DNA of 64,000 nucleotides from contig NZ_PJIP01000004.1 in assembly GCF_002929375.1 (NCBI RefSeq), positions 248,001 through 312,000 of the forward strand, in the 5' to 3' direction. This document shows, one piece after another, positions 34,016 to 43,624 of this stretch (its first letter is position 1; every line of letters starts with the position of its first letter). The stretch is from Arthrobacter sp. DWC3. Lineage in GTDB: Bacteria > Actinomycetota > Actinomycetes > Actinomycetales > Micrococcaceae. Below the pieces are notes generated by a model that had not been told where the DNA came from, did no database searches, and was given only the letters and a program-made list of their open reading frames with translations. The translations under genes were made by a program, and so were the position numbers.

Positions 34016-36091
34016 ATGAGTCTTGCGCAGGATATCAAGCGAGTCGTCGCTCCGTTCGAGGTCATCAGCGAGTACACGCCGGCGGGAGACCAGCCCACCG
34101 CCATCAAGGAACTCTCCGAGCGCATCAACGCCGGCGAGAAGGACGTGGTCCTGCTCGGCGCCACGGGTACCGGCAAGAGCGCCACCACCGCCTGGCTCAT
34201 CGAGCAGGTGCAGCGCCCCACCCTGGTCATGGTGCAGAACAAGACCCTCGCCGCGCAGCTCGCTAACGAGTTCCGGGAGCTCCTGCCCAACAACGCCGTC
34301 GAGTACTTCGTCTCGTACTACGACTACTACCAGCCCGAGGCCTACGTCCCGCAGACGGACACCTTCATCGAGAAGGACTCCTCGATCAACGAGGAGGTGG
34401 AACGCCTCCGGCACTCGGCCACCAACGCGCTGCTCACGCGCCGCGACGTGATCGTCGTCGCGACCGTGTCCTGCATCTACGGGCTGGGGACGCCCGAGGA
34501 GTACATCAACAAGATGGTCACGCTGCACCGCGGGGACCAGATGAACCGGGACGCGCTGCTGCGCCAGTTCGTCGGCATGCAGTACACGCGCAACGACATG
34601 GACTTCCACCGCGGCACGTTCCGTGTCCGCGGGGACACCGTGGAGATCATCCCCATGTACGAGGAGCACGCGATCCGGATCGAGTTCTTCGGCGACGAGG
34701 TGGAGAACATCTACACGCTCGACCCGCTGACCGGGAACGTGATCCGCGAGGAGGAGGAGATGTACGTCTTCCCCGCCTCCCACTACGTGGCCGGCGAGGA
34801 CCGCATGACGCGCGCCATCAAGGACATCGAGGACGAGCTGCAGCAGCGGCTGGCGGAGCTCGAGTCGCAGAACAAGCTCGTCGAGGCGCAGCGCCTCCGC
34901 ATGCGCGTCACGTACGACCTCGAGATGATGCAGCAGATGGGCTTCTGCAACGGCATCGAGAACTACTCGCGGCACATCGACGGTCGCGACCCCGCGTCGG
35001 CGCCCCACTGCCTGCTCGACTACTTCCCCGACGACTTCCTGCTGGTGGTCGACGAGTCGCACGTGACCATCCCGCAGATCGGGGCCATGTACGAGGGGGA
35101 CTCCTCCCGCAAGCGCACCCTCGTGGACCACGGGTTCCGCCTCCCGTCCGCCATGGACAACCGCCCGCTGAAGTGGGACGAGTTCCAGGACCGCATCGGG
35201 CAGACGGTGTACCTGTCGGCGACGCCCGGCAAGTACGAGCTGGGCAAGGCGGACGGCTACGTGCAGCAGATCATCCGGCCCACGGGCCTCGTGGACCCCG
35301 AGGTGGTCGTCAAGCCGACCAAGGGACAGATCGACGACCTGCTGGGCGAGATCCGCAAGCGCACGGCCGTCAACGAGCGCGTGCTCGTCACCACGCTGAC
35401 CAAGCGGATGGCCGAGGACCTCACCGGGTACCTCCTCGAGCACGGCGTGAAGGTCGAGTACCTCCACTCCGACGTGGACACCCTGCGGCGCGTGGAACTG
35501 CTGCGCGAACTGCGCATGGGCACGTTCGACGTCCTGGTGGGTATCAACCTCCTCCGTGAGGGCCTCGACCTGCCCGAGGTGTCGCTCGTCAGCATCCTCG
35601 ACGCCGACAAGGAGGGGTTCCTGCGCAGCACGACGTCCCTCATCCAGACCATCGGCCGCGCCGCCCGTAACGTCTCCGGCGAGGTGCACATGTACGCGGA
35701 CCGGATCACGGACTCCATGGAGCGCGCGATCGACGAGACCAACCGTCGCCGCGCCATCCAGGTGGCGCACAACCTGAAGCACGGCATCGACCCCACCCCG
35801 CTGCGCAAGCGCATCGCAGACATCACCGACACCATCAACCGCGAGGACGCCGACACGCGGGCGCTCCTCGAGGAGGCCGCCAAGGGGCGGAAGCCGAAGA
35901 AGGGCGCCGGGCGGCATGAAGGGCTCGCGTCGGTCCCCGCCGAGGACCTCGCCGACCTCATCCAGCAGCTCACCGACCAGATGCACGCAGCCGCGGCGGA
36001 GCTGCAGTTCGAACTCGCCGGGCGGCTGCGCGACGAGGTGGGCGACCTCAAGAAGGAACTCCGGCAGATGCAGTCGGCCGGCCACGCCTGA
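34016..36091 (+). CDS. uvrB: Excinuclease ABC subunit B
   Basis: Damage-verifying helicase-like subunit of nucleotide excision repair. 691 residues. Walker A GATGTGKS at 48-55, the beta-hairpin that clamps DNA ([13 protein letters not shown]), DEAD-like motif in [10 protein letters not shown], motif [11 protein letters not shown]. The C-terminal UVR domain for UvrA/UvrC contact is [36 protein letters not shown] complete, canonical protein in its own transcription unit. Confidence 0.98.
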   Translation: MSLAQDIKRVVAPFEVISEYTPAGDQPTAIKELSERINAGEKDVVLLGATGTGKSATTAWLIEQVQRPTLVMVQNKTLAAQLANEFRELLPNNAVEYFVSYYDYYQPEAYVPQTDTFIEKDSSINEEVERLRHSATNALLTRRDVIVVATVSCIYGLGTPEEYINKMVTLHRGDQMNRDALLRQFVGMQYTRNDMDFHRGTFRVRGDTVEIIPMYEEHAIRIEFFGDEVENIYTLDPLTGNVIREEEEMYVFPASHYVAGEDRMTRAIKDIEDELQQRLAELESQNKLVEAQRLRMRVTYDLEMMQQMGFCNGIENYSRHIDGRDPASAPHCLLDYFPDDFLLVVDESHVTIPQIGAMYEGDSSRKRTLVDHGFRLPSAMDNRPLKWDEFQDRIGQTVYLSATPGKYELGKADGYVQQIIRPTGLVDPEVVVKPTKGQIDDLLGEIRKRTAVNERVLVTTLTKRMAEDLTGYLLEHGVKVEYLHSDVDTLRRVELLRELRMGTFDVLVGINLLREGLDLPEVSLVSILDADKEGFLRSTTSLIQTIGRAARNVSGEVHMYADRITDSMERAIDETNRRRAIQVAHNLKHGIDPTPLRKRIADITDTINREDADTRALLEEAAKGRKPKKGAGRHEGLASVPAEDLADLIQQLTDQMHAAAAELQFELAGRLRDEVGDLKKELRQMQSAGHA

Positions 36092-36223
36092 GCAGAGCCG
36101 CCCGTACTGGGGGGCTAGGCGGGGCGAGGCGGAGCGGCCGGTGCCGGAACGGCGGTCCGCGTCAAGGGAGCGGGCGGACACACCAGTGACGGTGCGTATT
36201 CGCGTGCTCCGCGCCTGCCCGGG

Positions 36224-36229
36224 TAGCAT
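36224..36229 (+). promoter_or_regulatory. -10 element before the terC riboswitch
   Basis: TAGCAT, about 8-10 nt upstream of the first riboswitch bases, which fits transcription starting at about 36237. Confidence 0.45.
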
Positions 36230-36237
36230 TGGCCGGA

Positions 36238-36350
36238 CGTAGGGGAGTATCCCAAGCGCTACGGACGTCAGCACGCAGGGCACAGTTGCCCTGCCGGGCG
36301 TAGCGGCGAGACGGCATCATGCCGCGGCGGAGAGACTTACGGCGATCAAC
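36238..36350 (+). promoter_or_regulatory. yybP-ykoY manganese riboswitch
   Basis: Conserved ends of the yybP-ykoY class are present: GGGGAGTATCCC (36242-36253) at the 5' side and GCGGCGAGAC with GGAGAGACTTACGGC (36329-36343) at the 3' side. A variable hairpin (GCAGGGCACAGTTGCCCTGC) lies between. The element sits 20 nt before terC and leads straight into its ribosome-binding site. This class binds Mn2+ and turns on Mn2+ exporters, including TerC-family proteins. The assignment is by motif and context; no covariance-model score was possible. Confidence 0.8.
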
Positions 36351-36371
36351 TGCACCCTCGGAAGGTACTTC

Positions 36372-37451
36372 ATGCCCGCTCTGCCCCTGGCATTCGAGAT
36401 CGGCACGTTCGTCGTGCTCGGGATCATCCTGCTGTTCGACCTGCTCCTCGTGGTCAAGCGCCCCCACGAGCCGTCCATGAAGGAGGCGGGCCTGTGGGTC
36501 ACCTTCTACGTGGGCCTCGCGCTCGTGTTCGCGGCCCTCATGTTCGTCTTCACGGGCCCGGAGTACGGCAGCCAGTTCATCGCCGGCTGGATCACCGAGT
36601 ACAGCCTGAGCATCGACAACCTGTTCGTCTTCATCATCATCATGGCGCGGTTCTCGGTACCCCGGAAGTACCAGCAGGAGGTGCTGATGGTAGGCATCAT
36701 CATCGCGCTCATCCTGCGCGGCATCTTCATCGCCCTGGGCGCGGCCGTCATCGCGAACTTCAGCTGGATCTTCTACATCTTCGGCGCCTTCCTGCTCTAC
36801 ACCGCCTACAAGCAGGCCACCGACTCCGGCGAGGACGAGGAGCACGCGGGCGACAACAAGCTCATCAGCAAGCTCAAGTCGGTCCTGCCGATGTCCCAGT
36901 CCTACGACGGCAACAAGGTGCGCACCGTCGTGGACGGCAAGAAGGTCTTCACCCCGATGCTCATCGTCTTCGTGACGATCGGCCTGACGGACCTCCTCTT
37001 CGCGGTCGACTCCATCCCGGCCATCTTCGGCCTGACGCAGAGCGCGTTCATCGTGTTCACCGCGAACATCTTCGCCCTCATGGGCCTGCGCCAGCTGTAC
37101 TTCCTCCTGGGCGGGCTGATGACGCGCCTCATCTACCTGAAGCACGCACTCTCCGTGATCCTCGCCTTCATCGGCATCAAGCTCATCCTGCACGCGATGC
37201 ACGTCAACGAGCTGCCCTTCATCAACGGCGGCGAGCACATCGAATGGGCTCCCGAGATCCCCACCTTCGTGTCCCTCGCCGTGATCGTCGCGACGATCGT
37301 CATCGCCGTCATCGCCAGCCTGATCCGCTCGCGGGCCGACGAGAAGGCCGCCGTCCGTTCGGGCGCCGCGGCCAAGACCTCATCGCCCGCCGTCGACGAC
37401 GGACTGGACGAGGCGGCGGACGACGCCGGCGCCAAGGAGCCGCGCCGCTAG
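36372..37451 (+). CDS. TerC family membrane protein (probable Mn2+ exporter)
   Basis: 359 residues, with about eight or nine transmembrane segments. TerC signature: YSLSIDNLFVFIIIMARF in an early helix pair and DLLFAVDSIPAIFG, whose acidic residues sit in the membrane and are proposed to bind metal. GALLL-like IFYIFGAFLLYTAYKQA follows. A hydrophilic C-terminal tail of about 40 residues. TerC proteins (Alx, MeeF/MeeY) export Mn2+, in Bacillus to metallate exported enzymes. The upstream Mn2+ riboswitch supports this. The ATG follows GGAAGG. Confidence 0.9.
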   Translation: MPALPLAFEIGTFVVLGIILLFDLLLVVKRPHEPSMKEAGLWVTFYVGLALVFAALMFVFTGPEYGSQFIAGWITEYSLSIDNLFVFIIIMARFSVPRKYQQEVLMVGIIIALILRGIFIALGAAVIANFSWIFYIFGAFLLYTAYKQATDSGEDEEHAGDNKLISKLKSVLPMSQSYDGNKVRTVVDGKKVFTPMLIVFVTIGLTDLLFAVDSIPAIFGLTQSAFIVFTANIFALMGLRQLYFLLGGLMTRLIYLKHALSVILAFIGIKLILHAMHVNELPFINGGEHIEWAPEIPTFVSLAVIVATIVIAVIASLIRSRADEKAAVRSGAAAKTSSPAVDDGLDEAADDAGAKEPRR

Positions 37452-37467
37452 GCGCCGTCCCCGCAAG

Positions 37468-37504
37468 CGAAGGGACCCCGCACATCAGGTGTGGGGTCCC
37501 TTCG
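37468..37504. terminator. Bidirectional terminator after terC
   Basis: A 16-bp stem with one G-U pair (CGAAGGGACCCCGCAC, loop ATCAG, GTGTGGGGTCCCTTCG), between convergent genes. Confidence 0.9.
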
Positions 37505-37548
37505 TGTCTGCGCGTGAAGCGCCACGTCGCCCGGGCGGGCGGGTCCGG

Positions 37549-38931
37549 TCAGGAGCGCGTCATGCCGAGCAGCCGCTCGAAGATCGCCTCGCCGTCGTCG
37601 GCGATGCCGTCGTGGTGGAACTCGTCCGTCTCCCACACCTCGAGCCGCCGGACGGCGGCCGCCGTGGCGAGGGAGAGCTCCCGATCCACGTAGATGTCGT
37701 GCCGGTAGACGGCTGCGGCGGAGGGGACGGTGTTCGTCGCGAGGACGTCCGCGTCGTACAGGCTGCCCCAGTCCTCCTTCGCCGCGAGGATGTCAGCGAC
37801 GTCCCGGAGCGGACGGAGTGCCGGGTCCTCCTCGAAGTACCAGGGGTAGACCATCTCGCCGGTGAACAGGATCTCCGCGGCGTCGTCGCGGAACTGCGGG
37901 TATTCGTCGAGGACGCGCAGGGCGGCCCAGTCCGAGGCGAAACCCTGGCAGTAGATGGACTCGTGCAGCAGCGCGTACAGCGGGTGCGACGCCCGGCCGA
38001 CGATGCCCTGGACCTGCTCGAGGAAACCGGCCGACAGGCGGGGACCGTCCGGCGTGGCCGTGAACGCGTCCTCGAGGAGGTAGTGCAGCCCGTGCACCCT
38101 GGTGTTCCCGCCCAGGAACGAGCCGACCATCTGGAAGCGCCGCACCGTCAGGCGTTCGCCGCCGGGGAGGTGTTCCTCCACGGCCTCGAGATGGCGGGCG
38201 ATGCGCGTGACCAGGGGGCGGTCCTCGGGGTACCACGCGAAGTACTCCCGGTTGCGTTCCTCGACACGGGCGAACGTGGCCCGGTACACCTCGTCCGGCC
38301 GGCCCGCGAGGGGGGCGAGGCCGCCGGTGAGGAGCGCCCGCTCGATCCCTTCCGGGGCCATGGAGAGGTAGGTGAGGGTGCAGAAGCCGCCGTAGCTCTG
38401 GCCGAACACCGTCCACGGCGCGCTGCCGAGGCGGTGGCGGATCAGCTCGGCATCCGCCACGATGGCGTCCGCACGGAAGTGCGTGAGGTACTCCGCCCGG
38501 GCCTCCGGCGTGGGCAGCGCCGCCAGCGTCGCGGCGTCGGCGGGCGTGGAGAGACCCGTGCCCCGCTGGTCCAGCATGAGGATGCGGAACTCCTTCGCGG
38601 CGGCCTTCATCCAGCCCGACAGCTGCGTGGTGCGGACACCCCGTCCGCCGGGTCCGCCCTGGAGGAACAGGAGCCAAGGCAGGCGGGTGACGTCCTCGTC
38701 GGTGTGCTCGAGCGACGAGTACTCCCGGGCGAAGACGTCGATGCGGGGCGACGCCGGATCCCCGTGGTCGAGTGGCACGCGGAAGGTGTGGCCCGTGGCG
38801 CGCAGTCCCCGCATGACGGCGGTCCTGCCGACGACGTGACCGCCGTCGGCCGCAGCGGTCCCGCCGGCGGTGCCGACAGTGGGGTGTGACGTGGGCGCGG
38901 ATACCGGTGCGGTGGCGGACGGCGTCGTCAC
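37549..38931 (-). CDS. pip: Alpha/beta hydrolase, proline iminopeptidase (S33) type
   Basis: 460 residues. Removes N-terminal proline from peptides, by family. Oxyanion motif LLFLQGGPGGRG, DQRGTGLSTP, nucleophile Ser in VFGQSYGGF, late Asp in WYFEEDP-type regions, and a C-terminal His in DEFHHDGI. The first 35 residues are a variable Ala/Thr/Pro segment. The GTG start overlaps the GNAT stop by four bases (GTGA), so the two genes form an operon. Substrate range is not certain. Confidence 0.85.
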   Translation of the reverse strand: MTTPSATAPVSAPTSHPTVGTAGGTAAADGGHVVGRTAVMRGLRATGHTFRVPLDHGDPASPRIDVFAREYSSLEHTDEDVTRLPWLLFLQGGPGGRGVRTTQLSGWMKAAAKEFRILMLDQRGTGLSTPADAATLAALPTPEARAEYLTHFRADAIVADAELIRHRLGSAPWTVFGQSYGGFCTLTYLSMAPEGIERALLTGGLAPLAGRPDEVYRATFARVEERNREYFAWYPEDRPLVTRIARHLEAVEEHLPGGERLTVRRFQMVGSFLGGNTRVHGLHYLLEDAFTATPDGPRLSAGFLEQVQGIVGRASHPLYALLHESIYCQGFASDWAALRVLDEYPQFRDDAAEILFTGEMVYPWYFEEDPALRPLRDVADILAAKEDWGSLYDADVLATNTVPSAAAVYRHDIYVDRELSLATAAAVRRLEVWETDEFHHDGIADDGEAIFERLLGMTRS

Positions 38932-39401
38932 AGGGCGGCGACCTCGGCGAGGGCGCTGCCCGTGAGCCGGAAGGTGCTCCACCCGGACTGCGGGCGGGCG
39001 CCGAGCTGCCGGTAGAACCGGATGGACGGCTCGTTCCAGTCGAGCACCGACCACTCCACGCGGGCGTAGCCGCGCTCCGCGGCGATCCTCGCGAGGTTGG
39101 CGAGGAGCGCCTTGCCGTGGCCCGCCCCCCGCGCCTCGGGGCGCACGTACAGGTCCTCGAGGTAGATGCCGTTGACGCCCTCCCACGTGGAGTAGTTGAG
39201 GAACCAGAGCGCGAAGCCCTGGACCTGCCCGTCGGCCTCGGCGACGTGGGCGAAGATCGTGGGCGACGAGCCGAACAGGGCCTCCTCGAGGGAGCCGACC
39301 GTGTTCCTGACGGCGTCCGGCTCCTTCTCGTAGAGGGCGAGATCGTGGATGAGCTGGAGGATGACCGGGACGTCCGCCGGCCGTGCTTCGCGAATCGACA
39401 T
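38928..39401 (-). CDS. GNAT family N-acetyltransferase
   Basis: 157 residues, single GNAT domain: IREARPADVPVILQLIHDLALYEKEP at the N-terminus, GFALWFLNYSTWEG, LEDLYVRPEARGAGHGKALLANLARIAAERG (the acetyl-CoA loop R-G-A-G-H-G-K-A), VEWSVLDWNEPSIRFYRQLGA. This layout matches the diamine/thialysine acetyltransferase (SSAT-like) group. Substrate not proven. TAGTCT ends 6 nt before the ATG, so the transcript is probably leaderless. Confidence 0.88.
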   Translation of the reverse strand: MSIREARPADVPVILQLIHDLALYEKEPDAVRNTVGSLEEALFGSSPTIFAHVAEADGQVQGFALWFLNYSTWEGVNGIYLEDLYVRPEARGAGHGKALLANLARIAAERGYARVEWSVLDWNEPSIRFYRQLGARPQSGWSTFRLTGSALAEVAAL

Positions 39402-39407
39402 GTCCCA

Positions 39408-39413
39408 AGACTA
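39408..39413 (-). promoter_or_regulatory. -10 element of the GNAT-iminopeptidase operon, leaderless
   Basis: TAGTCT on the minus strand with a 6-nt gap to the ATG at 39401. Confidence 0.5.
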
Positions 39414-39432
39414 GCGAAGCGCGGGCGGGCCC

Positions 39433-41973
39433 TCAGGCGGCGACGGGCGCCCCTACGCCGAGGATCCGCACCACCGGGCTGCCCGCCTCGTCCGACGCCG
39501 GGAGGTCGATCTCGGCGTTGATGCCCCAGTCGCCGTTCCCCTCCGGGTCCTTGAGGATCTGCCGCACCTTCCAGACACCCGGGGCCTTCGTGATCAGCAG
39601 CAGGGCCGGCCCGCGGGCCTCGGGACCGTCGTCGATGTCCTCGTAGTCCCCGAAGTAGCCGTCGAGGGCCTCGGCCCAGCGGTCGGCGGTCCAGCCCGAG
39701 TCGGCGTCGAGAACTCCGAGCGCCTCGTCGCGTTCGTCGGCGAACAGCTTCACGCGCTGGAACATCTCGTTGCGCACCATGACGCGGAAGGCCCGCTCGT
39801 TGGACGTGACCGACGGCGGCTCCTCGGGGAGGTCCACGGCGTCGGCCGCTGCCGGCGTGAGGCCGGCGGACAGCTGGGTCCACTCGTCGAGCAGGCTGCT
39901 GTCGACCTGCCGCACCAGCTCGCCGAGCCACTCCATGATGTCGCTGAGGTCCTCCCGGAGTGCCTCGACGGGCACGGTGTGGCGCAGGGCCTTGTAGCAG
40001 TCGGCGAGATAGCGCAGCAGGATGCCCTCGGAGCGCGTCAGGGCGTAGAACGCCACGTACTCGCCGAAGCTCATGGCGCGCTCGTACATGTCGCGCACCA
40101 CCGACTTGGGGGCGAGCTCGAAGTCGCCGAGCCACGGCGCCGACGTCCGGTACACGTCGAACGCCTGCTGCAGCAGCTCCTCGAGCGGCTTCGGGTAGCT
40201 GACCTCCTCCAGGCGGGCCATGCGTGCGTCGTAGTCGATGCCCTCGGCCTTCATGGCGGCGACGGCCTCCCCGCGCGCCTTCTTCTCCTGCGCGTTGAGC
40301 ACCTGGCGCGGCTTCTCGAGCGTGGCCTCGATGACCGAGACGACGTCGAGGGCGTACCCCGGCGCCTCGGGGTCGAGGAGTTCCAGGCTCGCGAGGGCGA
40401 AGGGGGAGAGAGGCTGGTTGAGCGCGAAGTTGGCCTGCAGGTGGACGCGGAGCCGCACCTGCCGCCCGTCCGGCTCGGGTACGGGCAGCCGCTCGACGAT
40501 CCCGGCGGTGACCAGCTCCCGGTAGATGCCGATGGCGCGGCGCATGAGCCGCAGCTGCGACGCCCGCGTCTCGTGGTTCTCGGTGAGCAGCCGCTTCACC
40601 GCCGTGAAGGGGTCGCCGGGCCGCTCCAGGAGGTTCAGGAGCATGGAGTGGCTCACGGAGAACGACGACGTCAGGGGGTCGGGGATGCTCTCGACGAGCC
40701 GATCGTAGGTGGGCCTGCCCCAGGAGACGAAGCCCTGGGGCGGCTTCTTCCGCACCACCTGGCGCAGCTTCTTCTGGTCGTCGCCGAACTTGGTGACGGC
40801 CTTCGCCATGGCCTTGGTGTTCTCGACCACGTGGTCGGGCGCCTGCACCACCACGGTGCCCGCGGTGTCGTAGCCGGCCCGCCCTGCCCGGCCGGAGATC
40901 TGGTGGAACTCGCGGGCGTTGAGCAGGCGCGTTCGCACGCCGTCGTACTTGCTCAGCGCCGTGAGGAGCACGGTGCGGATCGGCACGTTGATGCCCACGC
41001 CGAGGGTGTCGGTGCCGCAGATGACCTTCAGCAGCCCGGCCTGGGCCAGCTGCTCCACGAGGCGCCGGTACTTCGGCAGCATGCCGGCGTGGTGCACGCC
41101 GATGCCGTGGCGGACCAGGCGGTTGAGGGTCTTGCCGAACCCGGAGGAGAACCGGAAGGTGGCGATGAGGTCCGCGATGCGGTCCTTCTCCTCCCGCGTG
41201 CAGACGTTGACGCTCATGAGGTTCTGCGCCCGCTCGATCGCCTCCGCCTGGCTGAAGTGCACCACGTACACGGGCGCCTGCCGGGTGGCGAGCAGTTCCT
41301 CGAGGGTCTCCTGGACCGGCGTCTCGACGTAGTAGTAGTGCAGGGGGATGGGCCGCTCCACGGACGTGACCGTCGCGGTCGGCCGGCCGGTGCGCTCGGT
41401 GAGGTCCTTCTCGAACCGCGTGACATCGCCGAGGGTCGCGGACATGAGCAGGAACTGCGCCTGCGGCAGCTCGATCAGGGGGACCTGCCATGCCCAGCCG
41501 CGCTGCGGGTCCGAGTAGAAGTGGAATTCGTCCATGACCACGGTGTCGACGTCGGCGAGCGCGCCCTCCCGCAGGGCGAGGTTCGCGAGGATCTCCGCGG
41601 TGCAGCAGATGATCGGGGCGTCCTGGTTCACGCCGGAGTCACCGGTGATCATGCCGACGTGCTCCGGTCCGAAGATGTCGCAGAGCGCGAAGAACTTCTC
41701 GGACACGAGGGCCTTGATCGGCGCCGTGTAGTAGCTCGTGCGCCCCTCGGCGAAGGACTTCAGGTGGGCCGCGATGGCCACCAGCGACTTCCCCGACCCG
41801 GTGGGCGTCGCGAGGATCACGTTGTTGCCGGAGACGAGCTCCATGGCGGCCTCGTCCTGCGCCGGGTACAGGGCCAGGCCGCGCGCCGTCGCCCACGCCG
41901 TGAAGGCCTCGTAGACCGCGTCGGCGGTGAGTCGGCCGTCGTCGTGCCGGGGCAGGTGCTCTTGGATCCTCAT
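39433..41973 (-). CDS. Ski2-like DEAD/DEAH-box helicase with DUF3516-type C-terminus
   Basis: 846 residues. Helicase core: Walker A ATPTGSGKS, motif II DEFH in VVMDEFHFYSDPQRGWAWQ, SAT in LLMSATLGDV, GVHHAGMLPKYR, and motif VI QISGRAGRAGYDT. The layout (ratchet-like second half of about 400 residues after the core) is that of Ski2/Mtr4-type helicases, and the C-terminus resembles the DUF3516 region of actinobacterial members. An RNA helicase role in turnover or ribosome work is plausible by family, not shown. TAGGCT lies 9 nt upstream of the ATG. Divergent from tam. Confidence 0.87.
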   Translation of the reverse strand: MRIQEHLPRHDDGRLTADAVYEAFTAWATARGLALYPAQDEAAMELVSGNNVILATPTGSGKSLVAIAAHLKSFAEGRTSYYTAPIKALVSEKFFALCDIFGPEHVGMITGDSGVNQDAPIICCTAEILANLALREGALADVDTVVMDEFHFYSDPQRGWAWQVPLIELPQAQFLLMSATLGDVTRFEKDLTERTGRPTATVTSVERPIPLHYYYVETPVQETLEELLATRQAPVYVVHFSQAEAIERAQNLMSVNVCTREEKDRIADLIATFRFSSGFGKTLNRLVRHGIGVHHAGMLPKYRRLVEQLAQAGLLKVICGTDTLGVGINVPIRTVLLTALSKYDGVRTRLLNAREFHQISGRAGRAGYDTAGTVVVQAPDHVVENTKAMAKAVTKFGDDQKKLRQVVRKKPPQGFVSWGRPTYDRLVESIPDPLTSSFSVSHSMLLNLLERPGDPFTAVKRLLTENHETRASQLRLMRRAIGIYRELVTAGIVERLPVPEPDGRQVRLRVHLQANFALNQPLSPFALASLELLDPEAPGYALDVVSVIEATLEKPRQVLNAQEKKARGEAVAAMKAEGIDYDARMARLEEVSYPKPLEELLQQAFDVYRTSAPWLGDFELAPKSVVRDMYERAMSFGEYVAFYALTRSEGILLRYLADCYKALRHTVPVEALREDLSDIMEWLGELVRQVDSSLLDEWTQLSAGLTPAAADAVDLPEEPPSVTSNERAFRVMVRNEMFQRVKLFADERDEALGVLDADSGWTADRWAEALDGYFGDYEDIDDGPEARGPALLLITKAPGVWKVRQILKDPEGNGDWGINAEIDLPASDEAGSPVVRILGVGAPVAA

Positions 41974-41982
41974 GGTCCGTTC

Positions 41983-42007
41983 AGCCTACCGGTGGGCGCG
42001 TTAGGGT
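41983..42007. promoter_or_regulatory. Paired divergent promoters of helicase and tam
   Basis: Minus-strand TAGGCT (41983-41988) serves the helicase and plus-strand TAGGGT (42002-42007) serves tam. The two hexamers are 13 bp apart, so the -35 region of each overlaps the other promoter and polymerase cannot occupy both at once. Confidence 0.5.
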
Positions 42008-42012
42008 GGATC

Positions 42013-42786
42013 ATGCGCTGGGATCCTGGACTCTACGCCCGCCATGCCGGTCACCGCGGACGGCCGTTCTTCGACCTCACGGCGCGGATCGACGCTCCCT
42101 CCCCGCGGAGCGTCGTGGACCTCGGCTGCGGGCCCGGGGACCTCACCGAGGCGCTCGCGCGCCGGTGGCCCGGGGCGACGGTGCGGGGGATCGACGCGAG
42201 CGCCGACATGGTCGACGCCGCACGCCGCCGTCCGGCCTTGCCGAACCTGTCCTTCGAGGCGGGCGACCTCCGCGACTACCGGGCGGGATCGGACGACGTC
42301 GTCGTCACCAACGCTGCCCTCCAGTGGGTGCCCGGCCACGAGGGACTCGTCGGGGCGTGGGCGGAGTCGCTGCCGGTGGGCGGCTGGCTCGCGCTGCAGG
42401 TCCCCGGCAACTTCTCCGCACCCTCCCACGCCCTGCTGCGCGAGCACGCCGGGAGCCCCCGGTGGGCCGCGGCGCTGCACGGTGTGCTCCGCCACGACGA
42501 CGCCGTCGGTGAGCCCGCCGACTACCTGCGGCTGCTCCTCGCCGCGGGTCTCGTGGCCGACGTGTGGGAGACCACGTACCAGCAGGTGCTGCCGGGGGAG
42601 GACGCCGTGCTGGGCTGGGTGCGGGGCGCCGCGCTGCGGCCCGTGCTGGAGACCCTGACGCCCGGGGAGACCGCCGAGTTCGAGACCGGGTACGCGGAAC
42701 TGCTCCGGAAGGCCTATCCCCGGGGTGACCACGGGACGGTGTTCGGTTTCCGCCGGGTCTTCGCCGTGGGGCACCGGCCCGGCTGA
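42013..42786 (+). CDS. tam: Trans-aconitate 2-methyltransferase
   Basis: SAM-dependent enzyme that methylates trans-aconitate, an inhibitor of aconitase formed spontaneously. 257 residues. It starts MRWDPGLYARHAGHRGRPFFDL, the typical Tam opening. SAM motif VVDLGCGPGDLT, VRGIDAS, VVTNAALQWVPGHEGL, and WLALQVPGNFSAPSH are all Tam-like. The ATG lies 5 nt after TAGGGT. It ends 74 bp before a convergent gene; that gap shows no strong terminator. Confidence 0.92.
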   Translation: MRWDPGLYARHAGHRGRPFFDLTARIDAPSPRSVVDLGCGPGDLTEALARRWPGATVRGIDASADMVDAARRRPALPNLSFEAGDLRDYRAGSDDVVVTNAALQWVPGHEGLVGAWAESLPVGGWLALQVPGNFSAPSHALLREHAGSPRWAAALHGVLRHDDAVGEPADYLRLLLAAGLVADVWETTYQQVLPGEDAVLGWVRGAALRPVLETLTPGETAEFETGYAELLRKAYPRGDHGTVFGFRRVFAVGHRPG

Positions 42787-42860
42787 GAGGTACCGGAGGC
42801 CGACCGGTTGCTACTCGCCGCGGCTCGCTGCCGTTGCTGCCGGCCGTGGCGCTCCCAGTC

Positions 42861-43511
42861 CTACCAGCCGCGCTGCTTCCAGTCCCCGAGCGAGCCCCGC
42901 TCGGCGCCGAGGGTGGTGCCCTTGCCGTGGCCCGGGTGCACCACGGTGTCGTCGGGCAGGCGGTCGAAGACCCGGGTCGCGACGTCGTCGTACAGGGAGG
43001 CGAAGCGCCCGCTGTCGCCCTGCGTGTTGCCCAGGCCGCCCGGGAACAGCGAATCGCCGGTGAACAGGTGCGCCGGACCGTGCGGATCCTGGTAGAGGAT
43101 CGCGATGGATCCCGGGGTGTGGCCCCGGAGGTGGATCGCCTCGAGCTCGAAGCCCTCGAAGAACCCCACGTCGCCGTGCCGTAGCGGCACGTCCGTCGGG
43201 ACGGCGATGTCCGCGACGTCGTCCACGCCGGCGGCGGTGCGCGCCTTCACGGCCTCCACGAACTCGGCCAGCGCCCGGACGTGGTCCCAGTGCGAGTGCG
43301 TGGTGATGACGAGGGCCACGCGCGCCTCGGCGTCCGTGTCCTCCTGGGCGTCGGCGAGGAGGCCGAGGATCGCCGCGGCGTCGTCCGCCGCGTCGATGAC
43401 CACCTGCGCCCCGCTCGACTTCGACGTGAGGACGTACACGTTGTTGTCCATCTCGGACACCGCGATGCTGCGGATGGTGAGCTCGCTGAGGTCGTGCAGG
43501 GGCTGCGTCAT
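42861..43511 (-). CDS. MBL-fold metallohydrolase (glyoxalase II-like)
   Basis: 216 residues. Binuclear metal site: HSHWDH in VITTHSHWDHVRAL, later His in LRGHTPGSIAILYQ, Asp in FTGDSLFPGG, and a terminal His in VVHPGHGKGTTLG. This is the pattern of hydroxyacylglutathione hydrolase-like proteins. Actinobacteria of this group use mycothiol, so the thiol substrate may differ. The ATG at 43511 is favoured over the GTG at 43517 because TACACT lies exactly 6 nt before the ATG. Confidence 0.88.
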   Translation of the reverse strand: MTQPLHDLSELTIRSIAVSEMDNNVYVLTSKSSGAQVVIDAADDAAAILGLLADAQEDTDAEARVALVITTHSHWDHVRALAEFVEAVKARTAAGVDDVADIAVPTDVPLRHGDVGFFEGFELEAIHLRGHTPGSIAILYQDPHGPAHLFTGDSLFPGGLGNTQGDSGRFASLYDDVATRVFDRLPDDTVVHPGHGKGTTLGAERGSLGDWKQRGW

Positions 43512-43517
43512 GGGCAC

Positions 43518-43523
43518 AGTGTA
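43518..43523 (-). promoter_or_regulatory. -10 element of the MBL gene, leaderless
   Basis: TACACT on the minus strand, 6 nt before ATG 43511. Confidence 0.5.
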
Positions 43524-43624
43524 GGCGCGGGCCGGCGCGGGGGACGCGAACCCGGCGGGTAGGGTTCGAGTACGCTGCGGCCTCCTCCGGCCCCGGCACC
43601 AGATCCTCTCGGAAGGGGAAGGGC

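Noticed and set aside
34009-34266. Short plus-strand frames overlapping the uvrB start
   Set aside because: Out of frame with uvrB and Arg/His-rich with no similarity to a real protein.
37793-41491. 1232-residue minus-strand frame across the iminopeptidase and helicase genes
   Set aside because: It is out of frame with three well-supported genes and its product is Arg/Pro/Gly-rich low complexity. No motif is present.
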